Below are positions 43,585 through 53,300 of a stretch of 64,000 nucleotides of DNA, one piece after another. Location of the stretch: the NCBI RefSeq assembly GCF_025602895.1, contig NW_026516226.1, forward strand, positions 1-64,000, given 5' to 3'. Numbering within the stretch: the first letter of the stretch is position 1; each line of letters starts with the position of its first letter. The position numbers were made by a program, and so were the translations under genes. Source of the stretch: Polychytrium aggregatum (taxonomy: Eukaryota; Chytridiomycota; Chytridiomycetes; Polychytriales). The notes under the pieces were generated by a model. The model did not search any database, was not told the DNA's origin, and saw only the letters and a list, made by a program, of their open reading frames with translations.

Positions 43585-46155
43585 TCACTTTCTGGCTTCT
43601 GAAGCCCGCTGACTGACTGTAGGCCCAGCGGGTAGGCCATGGCATTGCACTCCTGTCTTCGTTGGCAATCGAGTGGTTTTGGTTGGTTTGGGAAGCATGG
43701 TCTTTAATACACCCGGCCGATCTCCTGTGGCGATGATCGACTGGCATACCGAGATCATGTTCCTTGAGGCATTGATGTCTCGATCCCACAGCGTATGGCA
43801 GCTTGCACAGCTCCGGACAAAGTGTAGTTTCTCGATATCAAGATGCTCGGGTGACTCAAGTCGCTTGAATTCCCGACAATGTGAGCACACCTGGGATGTG
43901 TTGAACTCGTTCACCGAGCACACATGGATCTTGGAGACGGATCGGTCTGGTGGGCGTCTCTGGTGGTGGTGGAACTGCTCAAAGTACTTGGCGAACCTGA
44001 GTCTCCTGGGACTGGAAGCATATCCCTTCCCCTGTTTCCACGAGGCATTCCCAAAGGCAATCACCACTTCGGTCTCCCTTGGTGCCTGGTCGATGAATTG
44101 CTTGCACATCTCGTGGACAGTGCGCTGTCGCTTGCTGTGGAGATCGAGTCGCTTGAATCGCCGTCGCCGGGTCAGGCTGAAGTACAGCTGCTTGTCCAGC
44201 ATGTCTCCATCGAACACATGGCGAATGTATCGCAAGAAAGAAGGCACTCCAGGGATCTTGGGACTTGGTGTGGTGCTCATCCATTGCTGCAGACCAAGGA
44301 TCTTGTGGGTGCTCTGGATCCACTTGGTCGCCTGGGTGGTGCCACATCGATGCTGGTACTCCTTGTTGGAGAACGACACGATCTTCTCGTTGGCACGCTG
44401 TGCCTTGGTCACCTTGACACCGTCTTGCTCCTGGATGGATGGTTGACCGGGTGCCCGAATGACAGCGGTGAAGATCGATCCCACACCAGGGTCGATCCCA
44501 ATCCATGTGGTCCGAGAGTCGTCAATGGGACCGACCCTGGTCTGGATCCTCTGCTCGGGAGTGAGTGCGCTCGCCTTGTCCACGGTTTTTGGCTTGGCAT
44601 CAGGGTCCTTCTTCTTCAGGATCTTGTACCTGAGCGTGGTGATCGAGCACCCGGCCCCATCGGTGGTGATCTCGCAGCCAAAGAGCTGCTTTCCCTCCTT
44701 CCTGGCACCAAAGAGTCTCGACTCCAGCTTGAAGTTGGTCTGCCAGAAGATCTCTTGTTTTGTGGTGTCATTGACCTTGGTCTTCAGGTCGTCCCACTTG
44801 AGACCAGTGCCAGTCTGGTATCCAAGGATCTCCCACAATGCTTTGGTGTCGAGCTTGATGTACTTGGCTCGGGCATCGCAGAGCGGGACCAAGGTGCACT
44901 GTGCTCGAGGGGCCTTGAGTCTCTTCTTGGTCTGGGCAAGCCGGTCGGCCAGTCGCTTGATCCGCTTCGTGTTGACAGTGATCTGCTTGCACACCTCCTC
45001 GTGCTGGGTCTGGAGTGCGTTGTATTGATCCGACTGCCTACGTTCGATGGGTTGACACATCTCCTCGTTCAGCCGTCCGCGCTCTCCTTTCAGATCATCG
45101 GTATCCCTCACGAGCCTGGGAATGATCATCTTCTGAAAGACCACCATGAAGAGGGCCTCCTTCAGGTGGGTCAGGCGAGAGACCTCACTGGCCAGAATTG
45201 GTACGACTTTGTACAGGTCCTGGTGGCTTTCGTACCGAAACTCATACAACTGGTCGGCATGGTGGGCGAAGGATTTTCTCAGATCAACGAGGAGTGTCTT
45301 GGAGAGGGGATTCTCCATCAGCTTGACACAATCGTCGACGTGTGTGTGTCGTTTGACATCCTTCGGAGCAACCAGGACCAGACTGCAGTATTGACGGAGG
45401 AGAGACCAGTATCGATCCACGATGTGGGTCTCGCAGTTGACTGCATAGGTCTTGACAGCCAAGCCAAGGACCTGTGAGCCAGTACCCTTTGGGAGGGACA
45501 CAGGAGGCAGGATACACGTCTCACTCCATGCGCTTCGATACATCTCATAGGTGTCGATGATGTGCCTGTCTTCTTGGGTCGTGCCTTTCTTGACACTAGT
45601 CATTCCTGTCTGCACCATGTTGAAACACTTTCGAATAAACGAGGGGTCTTTCGACGACACAGTGGGGAGAGTGATGCCCTCGTCCAAGCACCGCCTGAGA
45701 TGCAGCTCCAGGAGACGAGATGCTTCGAACTGGACTTGAGTCATGGCTCGGACAGTCTCCTCGATCTTGTCGTGCAAGGCATCGTTCTTGATGATGGCAT
45801 CGAGGGTGCACTTGACGATCGAGTACTCGGCCTTGGCATACTCGTTGGGGCCACAGTCAGGCAAGGTAGAGCTCCAGAGTGGGTTCTTCTTGGTACACAA
45901 TGAACTGTTGCTTCTGGCATGACCCTCTTCCCCGCACGTGGCACATACAGGGACCTTGGGTGCTTGGCTGACCATTTCAGCGACCGAGGCAGGGCTGCTG
46001 TCGACTCTGGCTGTACACTTCTTGGTGAAGGGTTTGACATGGTTGGTCAGGCCACAGGCACGACACGATTTGATGGTGAACTTCTTGGCCACAGGAGAGT
46101 CATTGGGTGATCCCGGGTCGGGATCGGGGGGTGTCTTTCGTTTGTGGGGAGCCAT
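43585..46155 (-). CDS. Fanzor: eukaryotic TnpB-like RNA-guided DNA endonuclease
   Basis: Intronless, 856 residues from ATG 46155, the first ATG in frame (MAPHKRKTPPD, a basic possible nuclear signal). Two CCHC knuckles of identical spacing C-x2-C-x4-H-x7-C lie at residues 31-47 and 71-87. A long helical recognition region follows, with a coiled stretch near 350-415. RuvC-I is WIGIDPGVGSIFTAVI (Asp 555). The usual RuvC-II strand reads VVIAFGNASW (697-706) with no glutamate. A Glu sits at 750 in VNEFNTSQVCSHC. The zinc ribbon uses Cys 757/760/783/786, and RuvC-III is DRDINASRNM (Asp 793). This is the rearranged catalytic layout described for Fanzors. All acidic residues appear present and no frame break is seen, so it could be active. 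Closest in plan to fungal Fanzor1. Function by family: RNA-guided cutting of double-stranded DNA. Confidence 0.9.
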   Translation of the reverse strand: MAPHKRKTPPDPDPGSPNDSPVAKKFTIKSCRACGLTNHVKPFTKKCTARVDSSPASVAEMVSQAPKVPVCATCGEEGHARSNSSLCTKKNPLWSSTLPDCGPNEYAKAEYSIVKCTLDAIIKNDALHDKIEETVRAMTQVQFEASRLLELHLRRCLDEGITLPTVSSKDPSFIRKCFNMVQTGMTSVKKGTTQEDRHIIDTYEMYRSAWSETCILPPVSLPKGTGSQVLGLAVKTYAVNCETHIVDRYWSLLRQYCSLVLVAPKDVKRHTHVDDCVKLMENPLSKTLLVDLRKSFAHHADQLYEFRYESHQDLYKVVPILASEVSRLTHLKEALFMVVFQKMIIPRLVRDTDDLKGERGRLNEEMCQPIERRQSDQYNALQTQHEEVCKQITVNTKRIKRLADRLAQTKKRLKAPRAQCTLVPLCDARAKYIKLDTKALWEILGYQTGTGLKWDDLKTKVNDTTKQEIFWQTNFKLESRLFGARKEGKQLFGCEITTDGAGCSITTLRYKILKKKDPDAKPKTVDKASALTPEQRIQTRVGPIDDSRTTWIGIDPGVGSIFTAVIRAPGQPSIQEQDGVKVTKAQRANEKIVSFSNKEYQHRCGTTQATKWIQSTHKILGLQQWMSTTPSPKIPGVPSFLRYIRHVFDGDMLDKQLYFSLTRRRRFKRLDLHSKRQRTVHEMCKQFIDQAPRETEVVIAFGNASWKQGKGYASSPRRLRFAKYFEQFHHHQRRPPDRSVSKIHVCSVNEFNTSQVCSHCREFKRLESPEHLDIEKLHFVRSCASCHTLWDRDINASRNMISVCQSIIATGDRPGVLKTMLPKPTKTTRLPTKTGVQCHGLPAGPTVSQRASEARK

Positions 46156-46302
46156 CTGGCGAGAAAATAGCAGCGATGGCTGGTTCTTGTCAGGAACGGA
46201 GCTGGACTTTGGCACCAGACAGCTGATGGTAGTCGAACGGACGGTCGTAGGACGAAGGGGAGTGTATTCAATAGGCTAAGGGCAGGATACAAGAGGCAAG
46301 GT

Positions 46303-46332
46303 GAGGTGCTGGTTCTGAGGCCACAGCACCTC
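46303..46332. repeat. 9-bp inverted repeat upstream of Fanzor
   Basis: GAGGTGCTG and CAGCACCTC flank a 12-nt loop; the match is perfect. It lies 150 bp 5' of the Fanzor ATG. It could be an element end structure, a protein site or part of a 5' leader. Confidence 0.8.
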
Positions 46333-46334
46333 GT

Positions 46335-46342
46335 TTATATCT
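46335..46342 (-). promoter_or_regulatory. TATA-like box for Fanzor
   Basis: GATATAAA on the minus strand, about 180 bp upstream of ATG 46155, inside the small inverted repeat GTTTA/TAAAC (46333-46348). Sequence match only. Confidence 0.35.
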
Positions 46343-47076
46343 CTAAACGCCGTCCTTGTTCGCCGCAGATTTTTCTTCTACTACAAGGGAGATTGGTTAT
46401 CTGCGACGGGGGGAGATTAGATCCGAACGTTTCCCTCGCCCGCCGGGAGGTTTCATGTCAGTGCCTTACCCAACATTGCACATCAAGGAAACAGGACACG
46501 GGTTGGGGCGCCCATGAAACCATCCACCGGGCGTGGGAACGCGGTTCATGACAGTTCTGCCCTTGGGGAAGAAAAATTTTCCTCAAATCCAGCGCATTTT
46601 GGGCTGGCAGAGATGCTCACAGTGGCGTCCTTGATCCAGATCCAGAAACGCATCGCTCGCTCAATCAGTCGTGGGAAGACATCTTGTCAAGGTGAGTCTT
46701 GCCTGATAGCCAAACGATCATGTCATCTCGCTGACACACAGCCACGCTTGACTAGGTTTCCAACCAGAGAGATTCAGATGGTGGTGGTTCTTGTCCGCAA
46801 TCGGAGTGGAGCTTCCAACAATGATACAATTGGTCATTCCTCCACACCAATCGCCCACCACCACCGTCAATCGGCTCAAGGTGATACCAAATGCCGTCAA
46901 CCGACCATGGCCGGATTCCAACTTTTGCTGCATCTTGGTCTACAGCGTGTATTCATATTCGAGATGAGCAGCCGCGAGGGGGCCGGAAAAAATTGAGGGG
47001 CGAAAAGAAGAGCCAGGGCGGGTGTGTGTGTGCGGCCGGATGCATCCGCATTCGATCCAGGCGCATGCCGAGGCGC

Positions 47077-47080
47077 AAAA
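47077..47080 (-). terminator. RNA polymerase III terminator of tRNA-Pro
   Basis: TTTT on the minus strand immediately follows the 3' end of the tRNA gene. Confidence 0.8.
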
Positions 47081-47153
47081 GGGCTTCTCCGGGAATCGAA
47101 CCCGGGACCACTCGCACCCTAAGCGAGTATGCTACCACTGTACCAAGAAGCCC
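47081..47153 (-). tRNA. tRNA-Pro (anticodon AGG), intronless
   Basis: 73-nt cloverleaf on the minus strand. The acceptor stem GGGCTTC pairs with GAAGCCC. The D-arm contains GGTACAGTGGTAGC. The anticodon stem CTCGC/GCGAG encloses loop TTAGGGT, so the anticodon is AGG (proline, CCU-family after A34 to inosine). The T-arm is CCGGG/CCCGG with loop TTCGATT. A-box (TGGTACAGTGG-like) and B-box (GGTTCGATTCC) are intact and a T4 terminator follows. It sits 0.9 kb upstream of the Fanzor gene and 170 bp from the GT34 gene, which reads away. Confidence 0.96.
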
Positions 47154-47323
47154 AACATTGAGTGGAGTCGGTGGCCCAAAACCCGTCCCATAGCCTCAGT
47201 TCAATATTGCTTACATTCGCGCAGCCCAGTTTGCTGGCTCCTTCGCTCCCCTCTCTGCCCAACACACTCTTGTCTGCCCAGCAAACTCTTGCCGCCGTCT
47301 CCCCAGCACCCCTGACCCAGCCG

Positions 47324-48133
47324 ATGCTCATCCGAAGGCGGCTGCTTCTGCTGCTGCTGCTTGCGCTGCTGCTCGTCGCCACCGTCGGCGGCCCCCTGTT
47401 TTTGTCATCGCCTGTCGGCACCGCTCTCAGCCGACAGCGAGCACTCGCACTACAACATGCCCTGCACCACAAGGATTCGTGCTCGCCCAAGAAGCCGTTT
47501 GCCGTGATAGTGACCGCAATCCGCCCGAGTCTCCGGCTGCCGAGCCGATACGAAGCCGTCTCCATCGCAAACAAGAGGCAGTACTGCTGTCGGCAAGGCT
47601 GTGATCTCATTGTTGTCCGCAGCCAGAACTCGAGCTCGGCCAACCCGGCCTGGGCCAAAATCGAGGAGCTCCAACGCCAGTTCGCCAAGTACGAGTGGAT
47701 CTGGGTCATCGACCTCGATGCATACATCATGAACAAGTCCATAGGATTCGAAGAGATCGTCGGTGTCCACGGCACAAATAGAGAAATCATCATCGCCCAA
47801 GACTATCCGGCTTTTGTGGTCAACGCTGGCTCGTTCTTCGTCCACAGCTCTCCCTACACAATACGATTTGTCGAGGAGTGGTTCCGGCACCACCAAGAGC
47901 GGATTCATCTCTTCGAGCAAGCCGTCTTTGCTTCGCTCTTTACCCGAAACTACATGGATATCCAGGACCGAACGGCCTTGGTGCCCCTGCGAACAATCAA
48001 CTCGTACTGCCCAGAGCATTTGATTCCGGATTTCCGCTACCAGCCTGGAGACTTTGTCGTACACTTTCCTGGACAGTGCAAAGGGCGGCAGCATGAATTC
48101 GTGAACCGGCATTTCGACAGCATCATCCGCTAG
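47324..48133 (+). CDS. Glycosyltransferase family 34 (GMA12/MNN10-type)
   Basis: Single exon, 269 residues from ATG 47324. The start is chosen because it begins a signal anchor: basic MLIRRR and then a Leu-rich helix (LLLLLLLALLLVATV). This gives a type II Golgi protein. Family blocks: SIANKRQYCCRQGCDLIVV, AWAKIEELQRQFAKYEWIWV, the metal-binding IDLDAYIMN (D-x-D), FVVNAGSFFVHSS and GDFVVHFPGQCKGRQ near the end. GT34 enzymes add alpha-galactose or alpha-mannose to N- or O-glycans using nucleotide sugars; the donor is not predictable here. Length is on the short side for fungal members but no block is missing. Confidence 0.9.
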   Translation: MLIRRRLLLLLLLALLLVATVGGPLFLSSPVGTALSRQRALALQHALHHKDSCSPKKPFAVIVTAIRPSLRLPSRYEAVSIANKRQYCCRQGCDLIVVRSQNSSSANPAWAKIEELQRQFAKYEWIWVIDLDAYIMNKSIGFEEIVGVHGTNREIIIAQDYPAFVVNAGSFFVHSSPYTIRFVEEWFRHHQERIHLFEQAVFASLFTRNYMDIQDRTALVPLRTINSYCPEHLIPDFRYQPGDFVVHFPGQCKGRQHEFVNRHFDSIIR

Positions 48134-48459
48134 ACCTGGACCTGTGGGCTTGTGGGTCGGTTGGTGTCGCTCCCAAGATGCATCGGCCGGGATCGCCCGG
48201 ACCGGGGACAGTCTCCATTCCAGAATGCGGGAGGCAATCGATTGCCTAAGATGTTGGCCTTGGTGGCCGCAATACACATGTCCATCGGCATCCAGTGTCC
48301 GAGGGTCTATCGGTGCTGCGAATGGGCTCTTGCGGGCGATCCTGACAATCCTCCGTCCATCGAGTTTGCCCCCGCACTTTCACTCAAGCCCGCATCTGCC
48401 CACAAATCCACACCAGCACTGCATTCAGACACAAGCCGGACTCGATCGCTGGAGACACT
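48134..48459. other. Intergenic region
   Basis: Short spacer between the GT34 gene and the F-box/WD40 gene, both on the plus strand. No feature recognised. Confidence 0.5.
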
Positions 48460-50213
48460 ATGCCTCATTGGCTCCGCTTTCCCCTGGACCCTTCCATCGA
48501 TCGGTGGCCAGTGTGAGTGGCAATCAACTCGGCGATGATTGCGACGCTGTCTCGACTGACAGTTGTTTTGCCGCACCAGGCTGGCCGAGATTCTCGCCGA
48601 ATGCTCGACTGCCGAACGTCTCCGCATCCACCGCTGGCTGTGGCAAAACGGCAACAGCGCCATCAGCTATCCCACCGAAGTCGTGCCGGACGAAATATTC
48701 GCCCGTATCTTCGAATACGTCGATCTGACGGCCCTGGGTCGTGTTGAGCAGGTAGATGCCAACCACACTGCACATTGCAGCACTTGGCCGGACAGGACCG
48801 AATCTCTCGCAGATCCAGATGGATCCGCTTTTACGTTGGTACCTATCCATGGAGCAGCCTTGACTGTCGTCCGGTCGAGGCTAAGACCAGTCCTTCCGTA
48901 GGTTTGCAGACGCTGGAGAGCCCTGGTCAGCATCCGCCATTGGGTTCAGATCCACCATGGCCTAGTACTAGTGCCGTCCCCAGGCCCCACAGATCCACAG
49001 CCCGGCCAAAGCTTGGCGGGATGGAAGGACAGATGCAAGCGTTTGCTCGAGCAAGAGAAGCGGTGGCAGGGAGCCCTCGCGACGACACACCGGAAACTGC
49101 ACTCGGATCGGATCGGCGGATTGCGGTTCTATTGCTTGGGCAGCGAATGCCGAGTTATCAGCAGCAGCTACGATCGTACCATCCAGATGCGGTGTTTGAG
49201 CGACAACAGCCGCCTGTGGGAGATCGAGGGACCCACCGTGAGCTGCCTCGAAGTCGATCAGGACCAAAGCCTTCTCGCTGCGGGATCGTTCAACAGGTTT
49301 GCGAATAGAGAGCCACTTTGCTTCCGTTGGCGATCGTGGGAACTGAGTGGGTCGCACTGCCGATTCGAAGAGGGCAGCCGGTCAATAGCAGGAGGTTGCA
49401 GGCGAGATCACTGAATACCCGCACCAACTTATCACAGATCCCTGTCGCTGTACTCGATGACAAGCAAAAGCCTCTGTTGGGTCGCCGAGGATCTGCTTTC
49501 CGCAGTGACGTCGTTGGCTTTTTGCGGAGCATACATCTATGCTGGCCTTGCCAATGGATTGCTGCTTTTGCTGGATGCGAGAAATGGCAGGAGCCTTGCA
49601 AGCTGGGTGATCCATGATGGGAAGGTGAGCATCACTGTCGCTGTCGCTTTTGGTCAACGATATCATACCAACTCTGGCCCGACTGCAGATAGTCAAGGTC
49701 CTATCCTTCAAGACATTATCAAGAGTACGGCCAGTCGAACCTCCGGATGACACAGTGCAGCCCCCATCGGTCTGGCTGCTGGTCACGGCATCTGTAGACG
49801 GATCGTGCAAATTGTGGGATACCACCGATACAGGCGGAATCGAGTTGGCTCGGCTCATATCCAACCCCGGACCGGTGCTTGACATCCGTAAATGTGGCAG
49901 TACTCTCTTGATAGGCTGCCCACTACTGGGAATATTCGCCCATGTTCTTTCACAGAGAAGCGAGGACTGCCAGTCCTGGATACCCCTCGACACACTGCGA
50001 TATTTCGATGTGGTCGGCAACATGATCATCACTGTTGATGCAGACGAAACGGTGCTCTGGCATAGGCGATGCTGTCGCAGACTCTTGACCTTGCCCGCGC
50101 CGTCCGACATAACTGGGCTCTACTCAGTGAATGAGAGCTGCTTTGTAACCACACACGGCGATGGTAGGATCGCCGTGTATCAATGTATTCGTGGCGAGCG
50201 CTGTGGGGGATAA
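48460..50213 (+). CDS. F-box/WD40 protein
   Basis: Exons 48460-48512, 48580-48751, 48902-49296, 49438-49624 and 49689-50213 join in phase, giving about 443 residues. The F-box spans intron 2: VVPDEIFARIFEYVDLTALG with RVEQ, then VCRRWRALVSIRHWVQIHHG. Degenerate WD40 blades follow: CRVISSSYDRTIQMRCL, VSCLEVDQDQSLLAAGSFN, VTSLAFCGAYIYAGLANG, WLLVTASVDGSCKLWDTTD, NMIITVDADETVLWHRR and SCFVTTHGDGRIAVYQCI. This is the plan of SCF substrate receptors such as Cdc4 and Met30, but the blades are too diverged to name an orthologue. ATG 48460 is the first in frame and gives a short 17-codon exon 1, so an upstream start cannot be ruled out. Confidence 0.8.
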
Positions 50214-50301
50214 CAGAGAACAATTCTTCAGAGATACGAATGACTCAAACAGTCAAAACAGCATCCGTTGTGAACCACCGGGATATATTCCTCCGTTGTT
50301 C

Positions 50302-53300
50302 TCAAGTGCGCTCCAGAGTTGCGGTTGGTGCTGCATGGGCTGTCGGGTTCTCATCATGATCGGATAGGATGGCCACATCCTGACGTAGTTCTGCCATGCG
50401 TTGAATGGTTGCCTTGATCACTTTGATCGCCTCGTTGCTTCAGTTGCCTTGCTCACTCTATGACCCAATGGACCCGGGGTAGGGACAAGCACTAGGGCAG
50501 GTGCATCAACTGTCGCTGGCAGCTGGGCATGATCAGAACCAATGATCAGCACGTATGCAGAGAGATGACTAGAGAGACAAGGCCATCTCTAGCCGCTGCC
50601 TGGAGACTGGTTCCGCTATGCTCGGCCTTCCACTCACCTCTCCAGCGCCTCAGACAGTCTCGAGACCTGCTCCTCCGCCACGGTGCAGCGAACCAGGAGC
50701 CGAGCTCGCTCGTTTTCCAGCTCGCGCTGGCTGTTCAACATGAATTCCTTCAGCTCCTTCTTCAAGCGCGCCAGTTCTTCGCTGGAGCCATCCTTTGTGA
50801 TATTTGCCATGTCAGTCGGAAACGTAAGCACCGGCCTGGAACCTGTTTTTCCCGCACCGGAGAAGCCCCGACCTTATGTGCTTTTGCACTCTTCTCGCTG
50901 TTCCCTGCGCGAGATGCAATCTCGTGCTCAGGCCTGTCGGTGGTCTGGGAGGCACTGTCGTTAGTCACAGAGCGTTTCGTATCGTACTTCATGTGGATCA
51001 TGTACCTTGGGTGCTCGCTCCGTTCCGGCTTCTTCATCGGCCTGATGCCTTGGTTTGGCCTTGCTTGCCTCCGGCTTCTATCGGATCGAGCGCTCGCAGT
51101 TACCACACGAACTGTGGACGTAGCTCACGCAAAATGCCGCCAACATACCTTGGCCCTGAGCTCCTGAAGTTGCTGGAGCAGATACTTCTCGTTTTGCATA
51201 TATGTCCCTATGATTTCCTTGAACATTCTTTCCACCATCGCCTGAAGGGTCTTGTGCGGCCTGCCTGAGACTGCATTGCCGGTGAGATCAACCGCTGCGC
51301 ACATGCAAGTTCACCGGCCCAAGAGACTCACTTTCTTGGCTACCAGCCTCATTTGTTAATCGGCTGATGACTGGGTCGACGGGACAGACTTGGTAAGTGT
51401 GGCTTTCAAATCAAAGCGACGAGAAAGCCGTTGCACTTACGCTCCTCGACACTCCGACGGTACTCGGCTCTTTGGGCATTAAGCTAAATATGACGGTGCT
51501 TAGTGCGGCCTCGTTGCAATCGAGTGTCGACCAGCGGTTGCTTGTAAGATGGTGGCTTTCGATAAAGTGCTGCAGTACCTTTTTTTCCAGATCTGTGTGC
51601 CGTTTTCGCCACTCTTCTTCGGACTTGCTGAGCTTCTTGATCAATGTTTCGTTCCTGCTGATTTCTTCATTCAGGCTTTCTCTCTTGGCATTGAGCTGCT
51701 GGACTTCCGCAGCAAGCACCTTGCGAGCCTCTTCGTGCGCCTGGCTTTGGACGCCGCAGCTTTCTTTCAAGGCCGCAATCTCCACTTCATATTGCTGCCT
51801 TTGTTCCAGCTGTCGGTTTGGTGTGGGCGCTTTGAGATGACATCACTGGATCGGACGTGCAGTTGACAGGAGGTGCCTTACCATCTTGCGCTCGCGATCG
51901 TTGCTTTCTCGCTCCAGAGCAATCAGCCGCCGTTCAAGTTCGATTCGACTTCCGCTTTCCTCCGACCTGCGTGATGCACCATGTTTGCGTCAGGACTACA
52001 AGCCCTCGGTGAGTCTTTGAGAGCCTCAAGTGTGTCGCATCTCGTGCTTGCCTCGATTTCTCCAGATCAAGCTTGATCTTCTTCAATTCACTGCTAGCCT
52101 CAAATCCCCGAAGCTCCAGTGTCTCCAGCTTCTTCTGGAGATACTCGTTGCTGCTCATGTCGATGCACATGACAGAGTTAGTTTCTGTACAGCTCTGTCC
52201 AGCCAAGCTTCGAGCCACTCGTATCCCGTACTTACTGCTTGGCCAGGCGTGCTATTTCCGCCAGCTTCTCTTCCTTTTCTTTCAGCAGGGCATTCTATCA
52301 TTTCTCGGGGTTGAGTGCGCGTCTGTACCTCGCTCCCTTTTGCTCTCTCTGTGTGTGTGCTGCGGAGTTACATATTCGATCGCAGTGCTTACTTTGGCAT
52401 TCACCAGATTGAGAATCTCGACTCGCAATTCATCCATTTGGCTGCATTTCTTTTTGTTGTCCCCCTGGGTTGAAATCTGAAGGCCACGAAGTACCTCCAG
52501 CTGATGGCGAGTCTGTAGCCGCGGGCTGTGTGTAAGACATCAGGCATGCAGCGTAGCGCAGTGACCTGCACTCCGATCCTTGCCCGGAGGAATCCCACAG
52601 TGCCGCGCAGATATCACCTCTTCGGCTTGACTTTCCAGCAGACTCAGGTTTCTCTTGAGCGTCACGTTTTCTTCTCGAGCCGTTCTCAGTTTTGCTTGTT
52701 CGCTTTGAAGCTCCGATGTCAGTGCAGTCACCTTGGTATCAACCTATGAATCATGTGCGAGTCATCAGGACGCAGCGAGGCATTTGTATCCTGGGGGCGT
52801 TATCGCTGGAAAGATCATTCACTTCCAGGATCCGTATGCATACCTCGCCTGACGTCGTACTCAGCTTCATTGTGATCTTTGAGTTTTCAATTTGAGAGTC
52901 GATCAGAGTAGCCTCGGTCTTGAGCTTCTCTTCTTCCAGCACAGTCACCTTTTCCTCCAGCGAATGCTTTGCGGCGGACAGCTTCTCTATCCTGGAAACA
53001 GCATCAATCGGGAAGTGACTGGTCTCGTTGTTGAGAAGCATAACGCCCTCATGCTGGCGCAGCGACGCACCTCTCGTTGTATTCTGCGAGGCGTGCCTTG
53101 AGCTTTTCGTAGTCGTCTTGGAGACTTGTCAGCAGGCGAGTGGACTGCAGTACCCGTCTGCTCATATCTAAACGAGGACGAACGTGGTCACCAGCCGAAA
53201 GAGTGGTGGCTCGATGCTGCATCATGCCTACCTTCCGAATTAGCAGACTCCTCTGGTCGTTGAAGGAGGTGTATCTCGCTGCTGGTGAGTTCATCGGCTT

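Larger units (their letters stand above)
43440..46350 (-). mobile_element. Fanzor-bearing element, ends unresolved
   Basis: The nuclease gene with its flanks is treated as a mobile element because Fanzor/TnpB genes are carried by transposons and because this gene is intronless in an intron-rich setting. By eye I found no terminal inverted repeats or target duplication. An inverted repeat GAGGTGCTG/CAGCACCTC at 46303-46332 lies on the upstream side. The limits given are only the span of gene plus nearby structures. No transposase gene is present, so it would be non-autonomous or IS607-like without its recombinase. Confidence 0.35.
46156..47080. other. Fanzor upstream region
   Basis: Contains the Fanzor promoter and an unexplained 0.5-kb patch (46500-46990) in which both strands are partly open but no domain is recognisable. 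Two inverted repeats occur at 46303-46332 and 46333-46348. On the minus strand a GATATAAA box at about 46335-46342 lies 180 bp before the ATG. Confidence 0.5.

Noticed and set aside
43924-45477. 517-codon plus-strand frame
   Set aside because: Exact antisense shadow of the Fanzor gene; composition mirrors it.
43143-46996. Terminal inverted repeats for the Fanzor element
   Set aside because: Visual comparison of both flanks gave no match longer than expected by chance; only local hairpins were found.
46514-46996. 160-codon plus-strand frame upstream of Fanzor
   Set aside because: No domain and internal splice-like signals conflict with the open frame; kept only as an unexplained patch.
49382-50110. 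242-codon minus-strand frame
   Set aside because: Antisense to the F-box/WD40 exons, which show clear repeats and splice phases.
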